Shown in pieces: positions 41,930-49,429 of a DNA stretch of 64,000 bases. This stretch comes from Vasconcelosia minhoensis LEGE 07310 (GTDB lineage: Bacteria; Cyanobacteriota; Cyanobacteriia; Phormidesmidales; Phormidesmidaceae). Below the pieces are notes generated by a model. It did not search any database and was not told the DNA's origin. It saw nothing but the letters and a program-made list of their open reading frames with translations. Every line of letters starts with the position of its first letter. The stretch's first letter is position 1. Location of the stretch: contig NZ_JADEXG010000005.1 of the NCBI RefSeq assembly GCF_015207255.1, positions 62,001-126,000 on the forward strand. The letters are read 5' to 3'. A program made the translations under genes and the position numbers.

Positions 41930-43241
41930 ATGTCCAACCAAATCAAAACGCTACCCCCCGGCAATCTCGGCCTGTCTAGCCTTGGAGACAGCTTAGATTT
42001 TATCCGTGACAACGGCGGTTTTGCGGCCAAGCGCCATGCCCAATACGGCCCGGTTTTCAAAACTCGGCTATTTGGCCAGCCCATGGTTTTCGTGCGCGGC
42101 GCTGAGGCAAATCGCTTTATCCTCAGTCAGGAAAATCAGAGCGTTAGGGTCGATTGGCCATTCAGCGTCAAAGCTTTACTGGGACGGCGATCTCTGGCGC
42201 TCCAGGCTGGCGATGTCCAAAAACAGCGCCGCAAGCTGATGGCCCAGGCTTTTCAATCGAGGGCATTAGAAGGCTATATGCCAACGATGTATGCGATCGG
42301 AGAGCGGTACTTTGAGCGGTGGTGCCAGGTCAGAACGCTATCTTGGTATCCAGAGCTGCGGAAATATACTTTTGATATTGCTGGAAAGCTCTTGATAGGG
42401 CTAGACCATGCCGCAGAAACCGATTTGGGCCATTGGTTTGAAGAATGGTGTGGCGGATTGTTTTCACTGCTGCCGCTACGTCTACCTGGCAATCGGTTTA
42501 ATCGCGCCTATCGCTGTCGTGAGCAGCTGCTCTACGGTATAGAACAGCTGCTCACGACAGCGCCAAGAGCAGCCAAATCTGGGGCAAGATGCTCTGGGCA
42601 TTTTGCTAGAGGCTGAGGATGAATCCGGCCAGCGGCTTGGGATTGAAGAACTCAAAGATCAGCTTTTACTGCTGCTGTTTGCTGGGCACGAAACGCTGAC
42701 CTCAGCCCTAGCTTCCTTTTGCCTGCTGCTTGCTCAGCACCCAGAAGTCAAGGCAAAAGCAAGATGCGAACAGGCCCAGTTTCAGACAGCCGAACTCTCT
42801 TTGGAATCGCTCAAGCAGATGACCTACCTGGATAGCGTACTCAAAGAAGTACTGCGCCTGATAGCGCCGGTGGGCGGCGGCTTTCGAAAAGTGGCAAAGA
42901 CCTGCGAGCTAGGCGAGTATACGCTACCTGAAGGCTGGACCGTGCTGTATTCAATCAATCTTACACATCTGGACAGCGAGATTTTTCCCAATCCAGAGCG
43001 GTTTGAGCCGGAACGATTTCGCGATCGCAGCCCGGAACCCTTCAGCTATTTACCCTGCGGCGGCGGCGTCCGAGAATGCCTGGGCAAAGAATTCGCTCGC
43101 TTAGAGATGAAGCTCTTTGCCGCCCAGCTGCTGCGACAATACGACTGGGAACTGTTGCCCAACCAGGATTTAGAGCTGAAAACGATTCCCACGCCTCGAC
43201 CCAAAGACGGTCTCAAGGTTCGCATCTGGGAGTTGGAATAG
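41930..43241 (+). pseudogene. cytochrome P450 (CYP120-like), frameshifted
   Basis: Two frames together make a P450 of about 437 residues. Frame one, from ATG 41930, encodes the N-terminal half (LPPGNLGLSSLGDSLDFIRDNGGFAAKRHAQYGPVFKTRLFG). Frame two, covering 42562 to 43241, has QPNLGQDALGILLEAEDESGQRLGIEELKDQLLLLLFAGHETLTSALASF, ExxR (VLKEVLRL) and the haem loop. The shift is close to 42557 in the right arm of a perfect 18-bp inverted repeat. The haem loop reads PCGGGVRECLG, where the family has PFGGG, so a key Phe is Cys (TGC in place of TTC). The gene resembles cyanobacterial CYP120 enzymes acting on retinoids. It is almost surely inactive unless the frameshift is an assembly error. Confidence 0.85.
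42512..42562. repeat. perfect 18-bp inverted repeat at the P450 frameshift
   Basis: CGCTGTCGTGAGCAGCTG at 42512-42529 and CAGCTGCTCACGACAGCG at 42545-42562 are exact inverse complements, separated by 15 bases. The repeat lies inside coding sequence exactly where the P450 frame breaks. Confidence 0.9.
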
Positions 43242-43278
43242 TCCTATCGGCTTTCGGCAATAATAGAAATGATGGCGG

Positions 43279-43527
43279 TTACAGCCGACCCAACGCCTTC
43301 AGGTTTCGCAAATCCAGTTCAAAGTCTTCAACATCATAAGAGTAGAGGGGAATGTCTCGCTGCTTGAGAAGCTGGCGAAAATCACTGCTAGACATCTCCG
43401 CTAATTTACTCGCATAGCCTACCGTTAAGCGGCCTGTTTGAAATAGATACAAAGCAATCTCTTGGCGAAACTCACCCGGAGTCAGCTGAGACGCCTGTAA
43501 GATTTCGTCTGAGATACCAAAGCCCAT
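43279..43527 (-). CDS. UPF0175-family antitoxin-like protein
   Basis: About 82 residues from MGFGISDEILQASQLTPGEFRQEIALYLFQTGRLTVGYASKLAEMSSSDFRQLLKQRDIPLYSYDVEDFELDLRNLKALGRL. The GxxxSxxxLAxMSxxDFxxLL pattern is characteristic of UPF0175, a family of small DNA-binding proteins found as antitoxins or regulators. The frame continues upstream, but the family starts at this Met. The gene lies 28 bp after the ParE/RelE-type toxin on the same strand. UPF0175 normally pairs with a PIN-domain toxin, not with RelE, and no PIN gene is present. Confidence 0.8.
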   Translation of the reverse strand: MGFGISDEILQASQLTPGEFRQEIALYLFQTGRLTVGYASKLAEMSSSDFRQLLKQRDIPLYSYDVEDFELDLRNLKALGRL

Positions 43528-43555
43528 TTTGGATCTACTTTTCAGTCTTAAAAAC

Positions 43556-43894
43556 CTAAATACCACCTTCCATTTCATCAACGTCCTCCGGCGTTAGAGG
43601 TGCTTGAGCACCATGGCGGAGATATAAAATGTAAACCGTGGTAACTCGAATCGTAAAGAGCACTCGATATGCACTTTTAGCTTTTCCGTATAAGAGTTGC
43701 CGTACTTCTTCTGGAAAAATATCATGTTCAGTTGTTAAAGCACAGCGATGAGGCTTCTCTTTCAGAGTGGCAATAGTATTCATTAAGCCTCTAAACCAGC
43801 GATCGGCGAAATCAGGATTCCGCTCTCTGTACCAAAGATAGGCTTGTTCAATTTGAGCTTCCGCAATCGGAGTAATTTCAACCTGAAATGCCAT
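43556..43894 (-). CDS. ParE/RelE-type toxin
   Basis: A 112-residue protein of the RelE/ParE plasmid stabilisation family: MAFQVEITPIAEAQIEQAYLWYRERNPDFADRWFRGLMNTIATLKEKPHRC, a middle segment EVRQLLYGKAKSAYRVLFTIRVTTVYILYLRHGAQ. Family members bind ribosomes or gyrase and stop growth. No obvious truncation is seen. Its start overlaps by 17 bp the end of the upstream membrane/antitoxin-like gene, the usual antitoxin-then-toxin layout. Confidence 0.85.
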   Translation of the reverse strand: MAFQVEITPIAEAQIEQAYLWYRERNPDFADRWFRGLMNTIATLKEKPHRCALTTEHDIFPEEVRQLLYGKAKSAYRVLFTIRVTTVYILYLRHGAQAPLTPEDVDEMEGGI

Positions 43895-44528
43895 ACTTCT
43901 GCTGCATTTCTAAAGCAAAATCTTCAACCGGACGAGATTGCCTTGAATTGACCTCCTCAAAACCTTTTTGAATTCCTTCGATGGTTTCTAACCGATCTAT
44001 CAGCTGACGGAGTTTGACAGAATCAATTTTGTCAGGTTCTAGAAAAGTAACAAGTACCTCGGATTTAGCGCTAACATCTCGCGGCAGTCCAGTAGACTGG
44101 GCTTTTACGTTTTGACTAGCATCTCCGTTTTTTTGAGTTATAGCTATCTTCACAATATGTAGCCATTTAGCTAATTTACCAACTTCAAACCATGCAAAAA
44201 TAATTACCCCAGACAGGAAAAGCGTAATCCCAGAATTGAGAATAAATTTTAAGTTTTCAGCATTCCATGAAGATATCCATACTTGCACAATTACACCAAG
44301 TGTGGCGGAAATTGCGATTAGGATTTTCCAATCGTCGCTAGAATACTCAATATCCGTTTTGACAGTTTCTAAATCGTTTTTTTGGTAAGGAGAGAGTTTA
44401 GTCGCACATTCGTACTTTCTCTTCTTAAAACTCTTATTTTTGGATATATTACTGTTTTTTTCAAAAGTCTGTAAAACCTCTAAAATTTCCTCTTTACCAT
44501 TGGTATTGTCAACTATGCTTTCAGTCAT
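43878..44528 (-). CDS. membrane protein with C-terminal antitoxin-like domain
   Basis: A 216-residue protein. The first 65 residues are polar and Lys/Asn-rich. Two hydrophobic stretches follow (ILIAISATLGVIVQVWISSW and FILNSGITLFLSGVIIFAWF). The C-terminal ~65 residues (SEVLVTFLEPDKIDSVKLRQLIDRLETIEGIQKGFEEVNSRQSRPVEDFALEMQQKYGISG) look like the antitoxins that stand before RelE/ParE toxins in cyanobacteria: a helix, then RPVEDF and a KYGISG end. The next gene, a ParE/RelE toxin, overlaps its end. No in-frame Met precedes the antitoxin part, so the fusion is not a start-site error. The DNA is AT-rich compared with neighbours, a sign of transfer. Confidence 0.65.
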   Translation of the reverse strand: MTESIVDNTNGKEEILEVLQTFEKNSNISKNKSFKKRKYECATKLSPYQKNDLETVKTDIEYSSDDWKILIAISATLGVIVQVWISSWNAENLKFILNSGITLFLSGVIIFAWFEVGKLAKWLHIVKIAITQKNGDASQNVKAQSTGLPRDVSAKSEVLVTFLEPDKIDSVKLRQLIDRLETIEGIQKGFEEVNSRQSRPVEDFALEMQQKYGISG

Positions 44529-44609
44529 GACTTTGCGTTTGAATATATATGAACTTATGGTGCAGAAACTTTTTTGAGTGTCAAACGCCCTAATCTTGTA
44601 TTCGTTGAG

Positions 44610-44819
44610 TTAACTTTTCCATGAAGCACGTTCCCGGTTGATGTACGCTTGAGTATCGAGCCCTTGCCACAATTCTTTCCCTAATCTCTTTAGCTCCATG
44701 ATGCTACGCTTCGGATTAAGCTGCATCCGGTGACGCGCCGCTAATTCTTCCAAGAGCTGAAGTTTCTCGTCTGAAGCAAGATTTTCAATCTGGCGGCGGA
44801 TATCCTGATAGGTTGCCAT
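44610..44819 (-). CDS. orphan small antitoxin-like protein
   Basis: A 69-residue protein: MATYQDIRRQIENLASDEKLQLLEELAARHRMQLNPKRSIMELKRLGKELWQGLDTQAYINRERASWKS. The C-terminal part (IMELKRLGKELWQGLDTQAYINRERASW) is typical of cyanobacterial antitoxins that pair with a VapC/PIN toxin. No PIN gene is next to it in the window, so it is an orphan. It stands just upstream of the membrane antitoxin-toxin unit, making a small toxin-antitoxin cluster. Confidence 0.65.
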   Translation of the reverse strand: MATYQDIRRQIENLASDEKLQLLEELAARHRMQLNPKRSIMELKRLGKELWQGLDTQAYINRERASWKS

Positions 44820-44894
44820 AGTCCCTAACCGATGTTTCTACTGTCGATCATGCCACATGCCTATAGACTCAGCACCTTCCTTTTAGTCCAGCCT

Positions 44895-46412
44895 TCAGGT
44901 CGCGGCATCGGGCTCTACCCAGTGAAATTTCATGCGCTCTTGGGGGCGGGGGCCATGGGGCTTTTGGGTGCCTTCTAAAATTTGCATCCGTTGGGAAATT
45001 TCTGGCCGGTCTCCGGGTAGAGCCCATACGGCTTCTGTCAGCTCGACCGGTGGCGAATCCGGCAGAGTTTGCCAGACCTGCCATTTCCGAAAGCCCTCCG
45101 GCACATCCCACAGGATTAACTGAATTTTGGACCAGGTATTGAGGGGCTGGTCATTGAGCAGTGATCCAATGACGCCGATACCGCCGACACCGTGTTCATC
45201 CTTTAGCCGCCGAGCGATCGCGCTAGCCTGCTGCCACCACCGTTCGCGCTGCTGCGCATCCTGCTGCTGTTCGCGGGCTAGCCGTCGCAGGACCCGCACC
45301 CATTCATAGCCCGGCATGAGTTTGACGGTTTCTACCAGGCCCAGGCTCATCAGTAATAGCGCGATCGCGTTTCGAGTCCCAGTCACGCCACCAACCAGTG
45401 GGAAAGGCCCCCCTTCCAGCTTTGTCTCAGGGCACCAGGCAATAAACTGCTCGGGACTAATCGGCTGAGGTGCTAGTCCCACTACGGGCGCAAAGGGCAG
45501 GCTGCCGTAACTTAGCTCTGCGCCAGGTTCCTTTCGCAGCTGCCACTGGCGGGGCTGGTTAACGCAGGTAAAGGCAGACAACTTTTGTAAATAGGGCGAT
45601 CGGCTTTCTTCATAGGCCAGCCAAAAGATGCTTGGGCTGAAGCTCAAATTCGCAACACCCCGATAGCAGCCGTCGGGGTCAAGGCGGCCAGACTGATATC
45701 CGTCCGGTGTCCATTGCCAAAACTGAAACTGCTTTAAAGCCGGATCGACTATCCAATAGTGCGCGACTTGAGCTCTTTCGTATAGGTTCCGCCTGATCTG
45801 CTGATCGACTGTGCTCTGCTCGGGCAGGCCGATCTCGATAATCAGGTGAGCCGCGACCTCGGTGTAATAGTCATGGGAAATGTTCTGGGATAGCTGCTCA
45901 GCCGTCAGCAGGAAAATATCCGGGATCAGCAGGTCCTGTCCGAGCTGCATACCGTAGTTTGGCCCAAAACGGCTGCCCAGGTAGCTACGGCTGAGCGCAG
46001 AAGAGAGCGCCTGAATCAGGTAGTCGCGAATCCAGCGGTGCTCTCCAACGTACTTTGAGCCGAGGGGCGGGTGGGTTTCGTCGCGATAGATGGCTGATAG
46101 CGGCAGAGACTCGGCCCAAAGGAGCCAGTCTGCCTCAGTTTGGCAGGATACGCTATAGCCTAGCCGCAGGGCTTCCCACCAGCGATCGAGCGGGGCAAAG
46201 GCAATGGCGCTTTCCAACCCCCAGCCAATCAGCGCCTCCTTTAGCAGCCAGCGGCTGCCGTCCAAAGTCCCGCCGACCAGAAATTGACCGTTGACCAGCT
46301 CCAGCCGAAATTCGGGCCATTGGCAAAACTGTAGGTCGATCGCCTGGGAAAAGCAGTGATTTTCTAATTCCTCCCGGGGTGAACGGTCAGGCGGCTGACT
46401 GGGCATAGGCAT
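44895..46412 (-). CDS. large Uma2-domain protein with extra N- and C-terminal domains
   Basis: About 505 residues from MPMPSQPPDRSPREELENHC. Residues about 25-115 form an unknown N-terminal segment (LVNGQFLVGGTLDGSRWLLKEALIGWGLESAIAFAPLDRWWEALRLG). Residues about 120-285 form a Uma2-like core (EHRWIRDYLIQALSSALS, LGQDLLIPDIFLLTAEQL, AAHLIIEIGLPEQSTVDQQIRRNLYERAQVAHYWIVDPA). The C-terminal part contains GVGGIGVIGSLLNDQPLNTWSKIQLILWDVPEG, a pattern like a nucleotidyltransferase motif. Typical Uma2 proteins have 190-240 residues, so this is a multidomain version. Function unknown. Confidence 0.7.
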   Translation of the reverse strand: MPMPSQPPDRSPREELENHCFSQAIDLQFCQWPEFRLELVNGQFLVGGTLDGSRWLLKEALIGWGLESAIAFAPLDRWWEALRLGYSVSCQTEADWLLWAESLPLSAIYRDETHPPLGSKYVGEHRWIRDYLIQALSSALSRSYLGSRFGPNYGMQLGQDLLIPDIFLLTAEQLSQNISHDYYTEVAAHLIIEIGLPEQSTVDQQIRRNLYERAQVAHYWIVDPALKQFQFWQWTPDGYQSGRLDPDGCYRGVANLSFSPSIFWLAYEESRSPYLQKLSAFTCVNQPRQWQLRKEPGAELSYGSLPFAPVVGLAPQPISPEQFIAWCPETKLEGGPFPLVGGVTGTRNAIALLLMSLGLVETVKLMPGYEWVRVLRRLAREQQQDAQQRERWWQQASAIARRLKDEHGVGGIGVIGSLLNDQPLNTWSKIQLILWDVPEGFRKWQVWQTLPDSPPVELTEAVWALPGDRPEISQRMQILEGTQKPHGPRPQERMKFHWVEPDAAT

Positions 46413-46473
46413 CACAGGTACTAGCAATAGAAATGGCGGTCGTCACCCATTGAAACCTGGCCTGAAGATGGCC

Positions 46474-47128
46474 TTAGCGATTTGCAAACCATACCGCATA
46501 GAGCTGAACAGGTTTGTAATTGGAAGACTGTTTGTCCATTGCTGCCAAATCGCAGAGGGGGAAATCATATCTCATACGCTCATGTCTGATGTTAGCAAGC
46601 ACACCATATAGATCATCAACGTCCGTGATTCCCTGCACCGTGACCCGATCGCCACTACGGATCCCGCCTCGCTCTTGCCATTCGGTCACTTCTGCCGCAA
46701 AAGGAAATTTCAAAACCTTTTCCAGATGAGCCATCCACGCTCCGAGTACAGCCCATTCATTATTGGGGTCAGCGCCAGACAGTATCTTCTGAATCTCTCT
46801 GCTTTCTTCACCCAAATGATCCCAGGCGTGTTGCATCTCAATTTGGCTAGTGGCCTGAGCGACTTCTTTCTCAGAGTCCCTGGGAGTGGCTAACTCTACA
46901 TCTGTCGCTAGAAGGTTCATCTTTCGCCATTCCAGCCCTTCTTCTTCACAGTCAGCAATCATTGAATCTGGCATCTTTTTAAGCGACAGGCTGTCCCAAC
47001 TAACACAGATAATCTCTTCTTCCAAAACCTCAGACACTCTACCCTGCCAGCCACCGATATTGACACCAAAATCAGGGTCTTGGACAATTGGGCTTAACAA
47101 CAACAGAATCACCTACTTTAATAGTCAT
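46474..47128 (-). pseudogene. conserved cyanobacterial SH3-like protein, frameshifted near its start
   Basis: The long frame (46474-47112) starts oddly with a hydrophobic MILLLLSPI. Upstream, an ATG at 47126-47128 in another frame reads MTIKVGDSVVVKPN. Removing one base at about 47086-47089 joins this to VQDPDFGVNIGGWQGRVSEVLEEEIICVSWDSLSLKKMPDSMIADCEEEGLEWRKM, giving a natural beta-barrel start of KOW/SH3 type. So the gene carries a one-base insertion in its first 50 bases. A shortened protein could still start inside. The rest includes HAWDHLGEESREIQKILSG and RRGGIRSGDRVTVQGITD-like segments. I know it as a conserved cyanobacterial family of unknown function. Confidence 0.65.
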
Positions 47129-47307
47129 CTTAAGCCCTGCCGTCTATCTGCTTTACCACCGACTTCAGCTGATGCATAGCCTGATCAACTCCCGCACGCT
47201 TGTTACATCTTCAAACTGCCATGTCCTAGATTCTAGAGCGCTTTGCTATATCATGGGGGAGCTAGCCCGATCGCATGTTCTAGTCTCACCCCTTCTCGCC
47301 TGTCCCA

Positions 47308-48897
47308 ATGACCGTTAGCTCTTCGGTGCCGCAGCTGCGTCCTTATCAGATTGACCTGATCAATGACCTGTACCGTCAGCTCAACCAGGGACATCGAAAG
47401 ATTGCCATCGTGGCCGGGACAGGGGCGGGTAAAACCATTATTAGCGGTCAGATCTGCGCCCATGCCGAGGCGGCAGGGCATCGGCTGATGTTTTTGGTGC
47501 ATCTCGACGTGCTGGTGGGGCAGACCTACGAAAAGATGAAGGCGTTTGGGCTCAGGTGTGGCTTCATCAAGGCGGGGTGGGAAGAAAACCGGGACGCGCC
47601 GATTCAGATTGCCAGCATTCAGACCATGGCCAAGCGGCGCTGGTGGCAGAAGTGGCCTGCGGACGTGGTGTTTTATGACGAGGGGCATATTACCCTATTC
47701 AGTCAGGTCGGCAAAAAGGTGCTGCGCCAGACCCATCCCAACGCCGTGCATTTAGCGATGACGGCGACGCCGCTGCGGTTGGGCAAAGAGCAGCTGGGCG
47801 ACTATCTGGATACGCTGGTGGCCTCACCGGTGCCCAGCACCCTACAGCAGATGGGCTACCTCTCGACCATGAAGTACTACAGTATGCCGCTGGACAGCAT
47901 GGCCGATCTGAAGCCCGTGCGCACCGTGCGCGGCGACTACGACGAGAAAGACTTGAAAACCGCCTGCGATCGCCCCGAGCTGGTCGAAAAAATCGTTCAG
48001 GAATGGCAGCGGCTCACCCCCGGCAAGCGCTCCATTGCCTTCTGCGTCGATATTGAGCACGCCCACCACGTCGCCGCTGCCTTTCGTCAGGCTGGCATTA
48101 CTGCCGAGACTGTAGACGGTAATACGCCGATTAAAGAACGGCGACAGCTCTACGACGCCCTGGGGGCGGGTGAGCTGTCGCTGCTGACCTCCTGTAACGT
48201 GATTAGCATTGGCTTTGACGAGCCCAGCGTCGAAGTAGGGCTGATGCTGCGGCCCACCAAGTCCAGCGCTATGCACTTTCAGCAGCTGGGGCGAGTCATG
48301 CGAATTTCGCCCCAAACCGGCAAAGAATGCGGCATCATTCTGGACCAGGCGGGCAATCTCCAGCGGCTGGGCTTCCCTGAAGACATTGAGGAATATACGC
48401 TGCCGACGCGTAACCAGTCCTCCTCAGGCGGCGGCGCCGCGCCAACCAAGCCCTGCCCCGCCTGTGGCCGCATCGTCTATGCCTTTATCGTCAAATGTCC
48501 CGACTGCGGCCATCAGTGGATTCAAGACCGGCCTATCTTCGTCGAAGACATGGTGGAAATTTACTCTAACGACCAGGCCCGGCAGATTAAGGATATTCCC
48601 ACTCTGATCCAGCTGTTTCACGGTCATCGACGGCGGGCCTTTAAGCAGGGCTACGCGCCGACCTGGGCCGAGCGGGCGTTTTTTGAACAGTGCGATCGCG
48701 TGCCCCGCCCCGAATGGACCCACGGTTCCCTCTTCGGCTCGCGTCCGACTATGGAAGAGCAGCGTTTGATTCTGGCCTATTTGCAAAACAGCGCCCGGCG
48801 GCTGGGTAAGAGGGCCGACTGGGTCGTGCGCGAGTTTGAGCGCGAAGTAGGGCCAGGCAGCTGGGAAAGCGTGGCTCAGTTGCAAAAATCTAGATAA
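47308..48897 (+). CDS. DEAD/DEAH-box superfamily 2 helicase with zinc ribbon
   Basis: A 529-residue helicase related to the SSL2/RAD25 and type III restriction group. Motif I is AGTGAGKTIISGQ, motif II DEGH (FYDEGHITLFSQ), motif III MTATPLR, motif VI QQLGRVMRISP. After the two RecA domains come CPACGRIVYAFIVKCPDCGHQW, a four-cysteine zinc ribbon, and a C-terminal region of about 120 residues (HRRRAFKQGYAPTWAERAFFEQCD). It should remodel or unwind nucleic acid. It is an isolated gene with no methylase or nuclease partner next to it, so a restriction role is not supported. Confidence 0.88.
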   Translation: MTVSSSVPQLRPYQIDLINDLYRQLNQGHRKIAIVAGTGAGKTIISGQICAHAEAAGHRLMFLVHLDVLVGQTYEKMKAFGLRCGFIKAGWEENRDAPIQIASIQTMAKRRWWQKWPADVVFYDEGHITLFSQVGKKVLRQTHPNAVHLAMTATPLRLGKEQLGDYLDTLVASPVPSTLQQMGYLSTMKYYSMPLDSMADLKPVRTVRGDYDEKDLKTACDRPELVEKIVQEWQRLTPGKRSIAFCVDIEHAHHVAAAFRQAGITAETVDGNTPIKERRQLYDALGAGELSLLTSCNVISIGFDEPSVEVGLMLRPTKSSAMHFQQLGRVMRISPQTGKECGIILDQAGNLQRLGFPEDIEEYTLPTRNQSSSGGGAAPTKPCPACGRIVYAFIVKCPDCGHQWIQDRPIFVEDMVEIYSNDQARQIKDIPTLIQLFHGHRRRAFKQGYAPTWAERAFFEQCDRVPRPEWTHGSLFGSRPTMEEQRLILAYLQNSARRLGKRADWVVREFEREVGPGSWESVAQLQKSR

Positions 48898-48905
48898 ATT
48901 GGGAA

Positions 48906-49301
48906 TTAATCTGGCCTTTTGGCTTCTAGCTCAGCCAGGGTTTGGAGGACGAGCTGTTTGGCCTGGAGTTTCCAGCCGCGTCGTTGTACCGCGATCGCGG
49001 CTGCCCCACCTACCACTGTCGCCACAAAATCTACCGGCTGCCGAAAGGAAATACCGAACAGCAGCCCCAGCCCGGCAATGCCCCAAAACGGGAGGGCGAT
49101 TGTCTGGCGCTGGTCGGCGATTAGCTTGTTGACAAAATCTGTTGGCATCTCTGCTTCGAGGTCGGCCTTGGCCTGTTTTTGCTGCGCCGGAGGCACCATC
49201 ACCCCAATTTTCTGCCGCAGCTTCTCAATCTTCCGCGCATCCGTACTGTACTCCGCTAGCTGATCCTCCGCCAGCATCACCATCTGCTCAGCCTTCGTCA
49301 T
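48906..49301 (-). CDS. hypothetical protein with one or two membrane helices
   Basis: A 131-residue protein: MTKAEQMVMLAEDQLAEYSTDARKIEKLRQKIGVMVPPAQQKQAKADLEAEMPTDFVNKLIADQRQTIALPFWGIAGLGLLFGISFRQPVDFVATVVGGAAAIAVQRRGWKLQAKQLVLQTLAELEAKRPD. A helical polar first half is followed by two hydrophobic stretches (LPFWGIAGLGLLFGISF and FVATVVGGAAAIAVQ). I do not know the family. It is convergent with the helicase gene and is followed upstream by repeat sequences and era. Confidence 0.65.
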   Translation of the reverse strand: MTKAEQMVMLAEDQLAEYSTDARKIEKLRQKIGVMVPPAQQKQAKADLEAEMPTDFVNKLIADQRQTIALPFWGIAGLGLLFGISFRQPVDFVATVVGGAAAIAVQRRGWKLQAKQLVLQTLAELEAKRPD

Positions 49302-49344
49302 CCCACCTTCCTCCCTATCCCAAAACCCATTTCTTAAACCCTAT

Positions 49345-49429
49345 CATCCCTGACGCGACGCTTCGCGAACACCTTATGAGGGCATGGCAACCATGCCCCT
49401 ACCCATCACCCGATCACCCGATCACTCCC
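49345..49429. repeat. dispersed intergenic repeat with hairpin
   Basis: The gap contains GACGCTTCGCGAACACC at about 49357-49373, then a palindromic hairpin GGGCATGG-CAA-CCATGCCC at 49380-49398, then simple CCCATCACCCGATCACC-like sequence. The same elements recur in opposite orientation at 52060-52116 and in part at 60204-60244. Confidence 0.75.

Noticed and set aside
47308-48897. Helicase as part of a restriction or defence system
   Set aside because: No methylase, nuclease or other defence gene is adjacent; the zinc-ribbon helicase stands alone.
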